A stretch of 64,000 nucleotides of DNA. Source: Acidimicrobiia bacterium (GTDB lineage: Bacteria > Actinomycetota > Acidimicrobiia > Spongiisociales > UBA11373). How positions within the stretch are numbered: the stretch's first letter is position 1; each line of letters opens with the position of its first letter. Position numbers and translations under genes: made by a program. Below, one piece after another: positions 59,005 through 64,000 of the stretch. The notes beneath the pieces are model-generated. The model was not told where the DNA came from, did no database searches, and saw only the letters and a list, made by a program, of their open reading frames with translations. Location: the NCBI GenBank assembly GCA_030584185.1, contig CP129495.1:1-64000 (forward strand). The letters are read 5' to 3'.

Positions 59005-60087
59005 GTGGAAGGTGACAAGTCCCTCGACATGGCCCTCTCTCAGATCGAGCGTCAGTTCGGCAAGGGCGCCATCATGCGGCTCGGTGCTGCCAACGTGCAG
59101 AAGATCGGTGCCATCTCCACGGGGGCACTGGCCCTCGACCTGGCGCTCGGTATCGGCGGTGTACCCCGCGGCCGCATCGTGGAGGTGTTCGGACCGGAGA
59201 GCAGCGGCAAGACGACGCTGGCCTTGCACATCGTCGCCGAGGCCCAACGCAACGGCGGCATCGCCGCCTTCATCGACGCCGAGCACGCCCTCGACCCCGG
59301 CTACGCCGCCGCCCTCGGAGTGGACGTGGACGAGCTCCTGATCTCACAGCCCGACACCGGAGAGCAGGCTCTGGAGATCACCGACATGCTGATCCGGTCC
59401 GGCGCCCTCGACGTCGTCGTGATCGACTCGGTGGCTGCGCTGGTCCCTCGAGCCGAGATCGAGGGCGAGATGGGCGACACCCACGTCGGCCTCCAGGCAC
59501 GCCTCATGTCGCAGGCACTGCGCAAGCTGGCCGGGAGCATCAATCGTTCTCAGACCACCGCCGTGTTCATCAACCAGATCCGCGAGAAGATCGGAGTGAT
59601 GTTTGGCAGCCCGGAGACCACCCCGGGCGGACGGGCCTTGAAGTTCTACTCATCGGTGCGCATCGACGTGCGAAGGATCCAGACCATCAAGGAAGGCCAG
59701 GAATCGGTGGGCAACCGGGTGGTGGCCAAGGTGGTGAAGAACAAGGTGGCTCCGCCGTTTCGGAAGGCGGAGTTCGACATCATGTTCGGGGAGGGGATCT
59801 CCCGGGAGGGCTCGCTGCTCGACGTGGCCACCGAACAGGACGTGGTGCGCAAGAGCGGTGCCTGGTACACGTTCGATGGCGACCAGCTCGGGCAGGGACG
59901 GGAGAACGCCAAGCGGTTCCTCAAGGAGAACCCCGAGGTGGCTGTGCAACTCCAGGCGCGGGTCATGGAAAAGGTCGGCCTGGCGGGTCCGGCCGGTGGC
60001 TCGTTCGACGAGGAAGCGGCCGACGACGAGGCGAACGAGGAGTCCGGCAGCCTGGAACGCGTGGAGCTGGGTGATGTAGATGCGTGA
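59005..60087 (+). CDS. recA: Recombinase A
   Basis: The 360-residue protein is complete: Walker A GPESSGKT at residues 63-70, [21 protein letters not shown] (Walker B), [20 protein letters not shown] and an acidic C-terminal tail. The GTG at 59005 is chosen because GGAAGGAG lies seven bases upstream and family similarity begins here. A longer upstream frame starting at 58936 lacks family residues. RecA performs strand exchange and triggers LexA self-cleavage. Neither recX nor an intein is present. Confidence 0.97.
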   Translation: MEGDKSLDMALSQIERQFGKGAIMRLGAANVQKIGAISTGALALDLALGIGGVPRGRIVEVFGPESSGKTTLALHIVAEAQRNGGIAAFIDAEHALDPGYAAALGVDVDELLISQPDTGEQALEITDMLIRSGALDVVVIDSVAALVPRAEIEGEMGDTHVGLQARLMSQALRKLAGSINRSQTTAVFINQIREKIGVMFGSPETTPGGRALKFYSSVRIDVRRIQTIKEGQESVGNRVVAKVVKNKVAPPFRKAEFDIMFGEGISREGSLLDVATEQDVVRKSGAWYTFDGDQLGQGRENAKRFLKENPEVAVQLQARVMEKVGLAGPAGGSFDEEAADDEANEESGSLERVELGDVDA

Positions 60088-60241
60088 GGGGGGCGGTTTC
60101 CAGATCGACCCTTTCCTGAGACCACCAACGCAGTACCATGGGTGTCCTGACGCGCACAAGAACTTGAACCGTATGTCGACAAGAGTGACCCTGATTGGAG
60201 GTGGGATCGGCCGGACTCGAGACTGACGAGATCGGCTGATG

Positions 60242-60267
60242 CGCGTCGGACCGGCCGGTCCGACGCG
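60242..60267. promoter_or_regulatory. 26-bp perfect palindrome upstream of rny
   Basis: CGCGTCGGACCGG followed by its exact inverse complement occupies 60242-60267 with no loop. It lies 155 bp past the recA stop and 35 bp before the rny start. It could fold as a hairpin in the 5' leader, terminate recA transcription or be a protein-binding operator. No T-run follows. Confidence 0.75.
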
Positions 60268-60301
60268 TCGTGCGTTCAGGGGTCACCGAGAGGAGTTGCC
60301 G

Positions 60302-61834
60302 ATGCTGACCGCGATCGTTTCCGCGATCGTCGGCCTGGTGGCCGTCCTGGTCGGACTCGCCCTGGGCAGGATATGGCTGAGGCGCAGCCTCGGGCGCGCC
60401 GGAGTGACCGCCGACGACATGTTGCACGAGGCGCGACGGGAGGCACAGCGGGTCATCGAGAACGCCGAGCGCGAGGCGCGGGCGCGCGCCGACACCTATC
60501 GGGAGCGTGAGGACGCCACGCTCGAGCACCGTCGTTTCGAGCTTGAGTCACAGGAAGAACGCGCCATCCAGCGCGAGGCCACCCTGGAGCAGCGGGCCGC
60601 CAACCTCGCCCAGCGCGAGACCAACCTCATCGAGCGCGAACGGGAGCTGGTCGAGGACCGCCGCCAGGTGGAGGCGATGCGTGAGGACGCTCGCTCGTCG
60701 CTCGAACGACTCGCAGGGGTGGACGCTCGGGCCGCCAAGGCGGAGCTGCTGCAACGCGTCGAGGACGAGGGTCGCCGCGAGGCCATGGTGCTGATGCGAG
60801 ATCTGGAGATGAAGGCCCGGGAGGAGGCCGAGAAGCGGGCCCGGCGCATCCTGACCTCAACGGTGCAGCGGCTCGCTTCGGAGGTGGTGGCGGAGACCAC
60901 CCTGTCCACGGTGGTCCTTCCCAGCGACGAGATGAAGGGGCGGATAATCGGCCGTGACGGCCGCAACATCCGGGCCTTCGAGTCGGTCACCGGCGTCAAC
61001 ATCATCGTCGACGACACTCCCGAGGCGGTGGGGTTGTCCGCCTTCGACCCGATTCGCCGGGAGGTTGCTCGGATCGCCCTCGAGCGCCTCGTCGCCGATG
61101 GCAGGATCCATCCGGCCTCGATCGAGGACGCCTACGAGAAGGCTCTCGGTGAGGTGGAGCAGAGCGTGCGCGACGCTGGGGAGTGGGCGATTCTGGAGGC
61201 GGGTGTGTCGCGCATCCATCCGGAGTTGATCAACCTCCTGGGGCGCCTCAAGTACCGCATGTCGTATGGCCAGAACGTGCTGCACCATCTCATCGAGTCG
61301 GCCAAGGTGGCGGGAATGCTCGCCGGCGAGATCGGAGTCGACGCCACCGAGGCCCGCCGGGCGGCGTTCCTGCATGACATCGGCAAGGCGGTCAGCCACG
61401 AGCTGGGAGGCTCCCACGCCCTGGTCGGTGCCGAGATCGCCCGGCGGTTCGGCGAGGCGCCGGCGATCGTCCATGGGATCGAGGCGCACCACAACGAGGT
61501 GGAGCCGCGAACGCTGACGGCGGTGATCGTCCAGGCCGCCGATGCGGTGTCGGCGGCGCGCCCGGGAGCCCGGCGCGAGGCGGTGGAGTCCTACGTCCGC
61601 CGCCTCGAACAGTTGGAGACCATCGCCCGGTCCTTCGACGGTGTCGAGAAGGTGTACGCCATGCAGGCGGGACGAGAGGTGCGGGTCGTGGTCGATCCGG
61701 GGACCGTCGACGACCTTGCGGCGCACGATCTGGTGCGGCGCATCTCACGGCGGTTCGAAGAGGAGCTGCAGTACCCGGGACAGATCCAGGTGACCGTGAT
61801 ACGCGAGCTGCGGGCCACCGACTACGCCAGATGA
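60302..61834 (+). CDS. rny: Ribonuclease Y
   Basis: The 510-residue protein starts with a membrane helix (MLTAIVSAIVGLVAVLVGLA). A long coiled coil rich in Arg and Glu follows (about 35-195), then a KH domain (GRIIGRDGRNIRAFES) and an HD domain with AFLHDIGKAVSHE and a second HHNE. It is a membrane-anchored endoribonuclease starting mRNA decay. A GAGAGGAG stretch lies about eight bases before the ATG at 60302. It overlaps miaB by 4 bp. Together with RNase J this suggests a Y/J-type decay system. Confidence 0.95.
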   Translation: MLTAIVSAIVGLVAVLVGLALGRIWLRRSLGRAGVTADDMLHEARREAQRVIENAEREARARADTYREREDATLEHRRFELESQEERAIQREATLEQRAANLAQRETNLIERERELVEDRRQVEAMREDARSSLERLAGVDARAAKAELLQRVEDEGRREAMVLMRDLEMKAREEAEKRARRILTSTVQRLASEVVAETTLSTVVLPSDEMKGRIIGRDGRNIRAFESVTGVNIIVDDTPEAVGLSAFDPIRREVARIALERLVADGRIHPASIEDAYEKALGEVEQSVRDAGEWAILEAGVSRIHPELINLLGRLKYRMSYGQNVLHHLIESAKVAGMLAGEIGVDATEARRAAFLHDIGKAVSHELGGSHALVGAEIARRFGEAPAIVHGIEAHHNEVEPRTLTAVIVQAADAVSAARPGARREAVESYVRRLEQLETIARSFDGVEKVYAMQAGREVRVVVDPGTVDDLAAHDLVRRISRRFEEELQYPGQIQVTVIRELRATDYAR

Positions 61835-63210
61835 CACTTCTCGGCGATCCGGTGGTCCGTCGCAACCGGGTGCCCACCAGGGTGGGACGGCGCTACCTGG
61901 TCAGAACCTTCGGATGCCAGATGAACGAGCACGACTCGGAGCGGCTCGCCGGACTGTTCGAGGAGGATGGGATGGTTCCCGCCTCGGGTGCGGCCGATGC
62001 CGATGTGGTCCTGATCAACACCTGCTGCGTGCGTGAGAACGCCGACAACCGCCTCTACGGCAACCTGGGCCAGCTGAAGGCCGTGAAGGACGAAAAACCC
62101 GCCCTGCGGATCATGGTGGCCGGCTGTCTGGCGCAGAAGGACCGGGAAGAGGTGCAACGGCGTGCCCCGTGGGTGGACGTCGTGTTGGGAACCCACAACG
62201 TCCATCGTGCCGTGGATCTCCTCGACCACGCCGAGGAGTGGGGACCGGTCACCGAGATCTGGGAGGAGGCCGGCGGGATCGACGAGTCGGCGACGGCGTT
62301 GCCCGCCCATCGCGAGTCGCCGCACTCGGCGTGGGTGACCATCACCATCGGGTGCGACAACGCCTGCACCTTCTGCATCGTGCCGGCGGTTCGGGGCAGA
62401 GAGATCTCCAGGCGGCCCGGCGAGGTGATCTCCGAGGTGGAGAGGTTGGTGGCCTCGGGTGTGGTCGAGGTGACCCTGCTCGGGCAGAACGTGGACTCCT
62501 ACGGTCGCGACCTTGCGGTCGATGGTCGGCGGCGTCCCGTGTTCGCCGAGCTGCTGCGACGGGTCGGCGAGGTCGACGGCCTGCGGCGGATTCGCTTCAC
62601 CAGCCCGCATCCCAAGGACATCAAGGAGGAGGTCCTCCTGGCGATGGCCGAGACCGAGGCGGTGTGCGAGCACCTCCACCTCCCCCTGCAGAGTGGCAGC
62701 CGTCGCATCTTGCGTTCCATGCAGAGGGGGTACACGCCGGAACGCTTCCTCGAGAAGCTGCGTCTCGCCGAGGCGATGATCCCCGGATTGGCCACCTCGA
62801 CCGACGTGATCGTCGGCTTCCCGGGTGAGACCGAGGACGACTTCGCCGCCACACTGGACGTCGTCGAGCAGGCCCGCTTCGATGGGGCCTACATGTTCGT
62901 GTACTCGCCGCGTCCGGGGACCCGGGCGGCGGAGATGCCCCATCAGGTGGATCCGGAGGTCGCCTCGGAGCGCTTCTCCCGCCTGGCCGCCCTGCAGCAG
63001 CAGATCTCGCTGGAGAAGAACGAGGCACTGGTGGGCTCCGTTGTCGAGGTCCTCGCCGAGGGGCAGTCGCGCAAGGACCCCGAGGTCGTCACCGCCCGCA
63101 CCCGAACCAACAAGGTGGTGCACGTGGCCGGCCGGCACCCGGCCGGGCAGTTCCTGCAGGTGCGGCTGGTGCGGGCCGCCCCGAGCCATCTGATGGGGGT
63201 CCTCGCCTGA
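61831..63210 (+). CDS. miaB: tRNA-2-methylthio-N6-dimethylallyladenosine synthase
   Basis: The 459-residue MTTase has N-terminal cluster cysteines C29, C65 and C99 (TFGCQMNEHDSE, INTCCVREN, AGCLAQK), radical SAM cysteines C175, C179 and C182 (GCDNACTFC) and a TRAM domain at the end. The GCQMN and CCVRENA forms identify MiaB. It methylthiolates i6A37 in tRNAs, using the product of MiaA, whose gene follows with an overlapping start. The N-terminus has about 20 extra Arg-rich residues. Confidence 0.95.
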   Translation: MTLLGDPVVRRNRVPTRVGRRYLVRTFGCQMNEHDSERLAGLFEEDGMVPASGAADADVVLINTCCVRENADNRLYGNLGQLKAVKDEKPALRIMVAGCLAQKDREEVQRRAPWVDVVLGTHNVHRAVDLLDHAEEWGPVTEIWEEAGGIDESATALPAHRESPHSAWVTITIGCDNACTFCIVPAVRGREISRRPGEVISEVERLVASGVVEVTLLGQNVDSYGRDLAVDGRRRPVFAELLRRVGEVDGLRRIRFTSPHPKDIKEEVLLAMAETEAVCEHLHLPLQSGSRRILRSMQRGYTPERFLEKLRLAEAMIPGLATSTDVIVGFPGETEDDFAATLDVVEQARFDGAYMFVYSPRPGTRAAEMPHQVDPEVASERFSRLAALQQQISLEKNEALVGSVVEVLAEGQSRKDPEVVTARTRTNKVVHVAGRHPAGQFLQVRLVRAAPSHLMGVLA

Positions 63211-64000
63211 CCCGTCTCGCCGCCATCGTCGGCCCGACGGCGGCCGGCAAGAGTGCGGTGGCGATGATCCTCGCCGAGCGCCTGGGCATGGAGATCGTCT
63301 CGGTCGACGCCATGCAGGTGTATCGGGGAATGGATGTGGGCACCGCCAAGCCGACGCCGGCCGACCGTGCCCGGGTTCCTCATCACATGATCGACGTCGC
63401 CGAGCCGGAGGAGGCCTACTCGGTGGCCCGCTTCCAGCGCGAGGGGCGAGCTTCCTTGAGTGACATCGCCGGGCGTCGCGGGCGAGCACTGGTGGTCGGC
63501 GGGAGCGGACTGCACCTCCGCGCCCTGGTGGATCCCCTCGAGTTCCCGCCCACCGATGAGGAGGTGCGTGCCCGTCTCGAGGCGCTCCCTCCCTCCGAAG
63601 CGCGCCACCGGCTCCTGCTGGTCGATCCCGAGGCAGGCGAATTGGTCGATCTCGACAATCCGAGACGGGTGGTGCGCGCCCTCGAGATCCATGAGCTCAC
63701 CGGATCGACTCCGGCGGCGCGCTTCGCCACCGTGGGGGCAGAGGCAGTGAGGGAACGCCGACCGTTGCTCCCGGTGACGATCCTTGGGATCGATCCCGGG
63801 CACAGGCTTGGGCGCCGGGTCGAATCCCGATTCCAGGCGATGCTCCAGGCGGGGTTGGTCGAGGAGGTGAGGGCGCTGACGAGCCGCCTCGGGCCGACAG
63901 CGGCCCAGGCGGTCGGGTACCGGCAGCTGGTCGGTGTGGTCCAGGGAGAGGTCACCCTCGACGATGGCGTGGCCCGGGCGCTGTCCGCCACCAGGGCCCT
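63207..64000 (+). CDS. miaA: tRNA dimethylallyltransferase, N-terminal part
   Basis: The frame runs to the window edge. It shows the P-loop VGPTAAGKSAVA near residues 8-19, IVSVDAMQVYRGMDVGTAKP, VPHHMIDVAEPEE, GGSGLHLRALVDPLEF and the QAVGYRQL segment at the end. MiaA transfers dimethylallyl to A37 of tRNA, the substrate for MiaB. No ATG, GTG or TTG fits the required N-terminus, but a CTG at 63207-63209 overlaps the miaB stop (CTGA) exactly where the protein should begin. I therefore propose a rare CTG start by translational coupling. Confidence 0.9.
   Translation, partial: MTRLAAIVGPTAAGKSAVAMILAERLGMEIVSVDAMQVYRGMDVGTAKPTPADRARVPHHMIDVAEPEEAYSVARFQREGRASLSDIAGRRGRALVVGGSGLHLRALVDPLEFPPTDEEVRARLEALPPSEARHRLLLVDPEAGELVDLDNPRRVVRALEIHELTGSTPAARFATVGAEAVRERRPLLPVTILGIDPGHRLGRRVESRFQAMLQAGLVEEVRALTSRLGPTAAQAVGYRQLVGVVQGEVTLDDGVARALSATRA

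Noticed and set aside
1-64000. CRISPR arrays, tRNA or rRNA genes
   Set aside because: No regularly spaced repeat-spacer pattern and no cloverleaf or rRNA sequence was recognised by eye. A tRNAscan or Infernal run would be decisive.

Overview
This is a very GC-rich, densely packed chromosomal segment from an actinomycete-type bacterium (Actinomycetota; an Acidimicrobiia-like lineage is plausible but cannot be fixed from sequence alone). The clues are strong GC bias at third positions, frequent GTG/TTG starts, ATGA/GTGA-type stop-start overlaps, a MurT/GatD pair, a TIGR03084 (mycothiol-isomerase-like) protein, a DUF222/13E12 HNH gene, and an SOS box of the Gram-positive GAAC-N4-GTTC type in front of recA.

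Region 1 (1-21.5 kb) is mixed housekeeping and metabolism: the tail of a nucleoside hydrolase, an MFS permease with a SixA-type phosphatase, an aminotransferase, AroQ, a lipoate-ligase-like protein, an ABC exporter, MurT-GatD (lipid II amidation), ACT and UspA proteins, DUF971 plus an aldehyde dehydrogenase, an agmatinase-like ureohydrolase, a tightly coupled minus-strand operon (TIGR03084, BtpA-like, DUF296, thioesterase), a LOG protein, and a MoxR-like AAA protein coupled to a von Willebrand A protein. Region 2 (21.6-27.8 kb) is a complete branched-chain amino-acid type ABC importer, livKHMGF. Region 3 (27.9-38.9 kb) holds an M16 peptidase, dapB, a thioredoxin-TPR protein, dapA, RNase J, FtsK and a three-gene 2-oxoacid dehydrogenase complex.

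Region 4 (about 38,973-53,215) is a 14.2-kb integrated mobile element whose ends can be placed almost to the base. It sits inside a DUF222/HNH (13E12-family) gene: the N-terminal part lies at 53,211-54,234 and the missing C-terminal HNH tail lies at 38,905-38,977. Joining the two at a shared GGTTG restores an in-frame HNH motif. A large serine recombinase lies next to the right end. The reconstructed attP shows imperfect inverted arms centred on TT. The element carries a RepSA-like HUH replication initiator, a DUF6119/TIGR04141 protein, a five-gene cassette (small secreted cysteine-containing protein, lipoprotein, peptidoglycan-binding adaptor, MacB-like ATPase and permease), two unknown genes, a 21-bp tandem repeat array and a complete IS3-family element that splits a small ORF. 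I see no conjugation or capsid genes.

Region 5 (54.3-64 kb) returns to housekeeping: an inositol-monophosphatase-family enzyme, a flavin-reductase-like protein, rimO, cinA, thpR, recA with an SOS box, rny, miaB and the start of miaA. RimO, MiaB and MiaA modify ribosomal protein S12 and tRNA. RecA and RNase Y serve DNA repair and RNA turnover.
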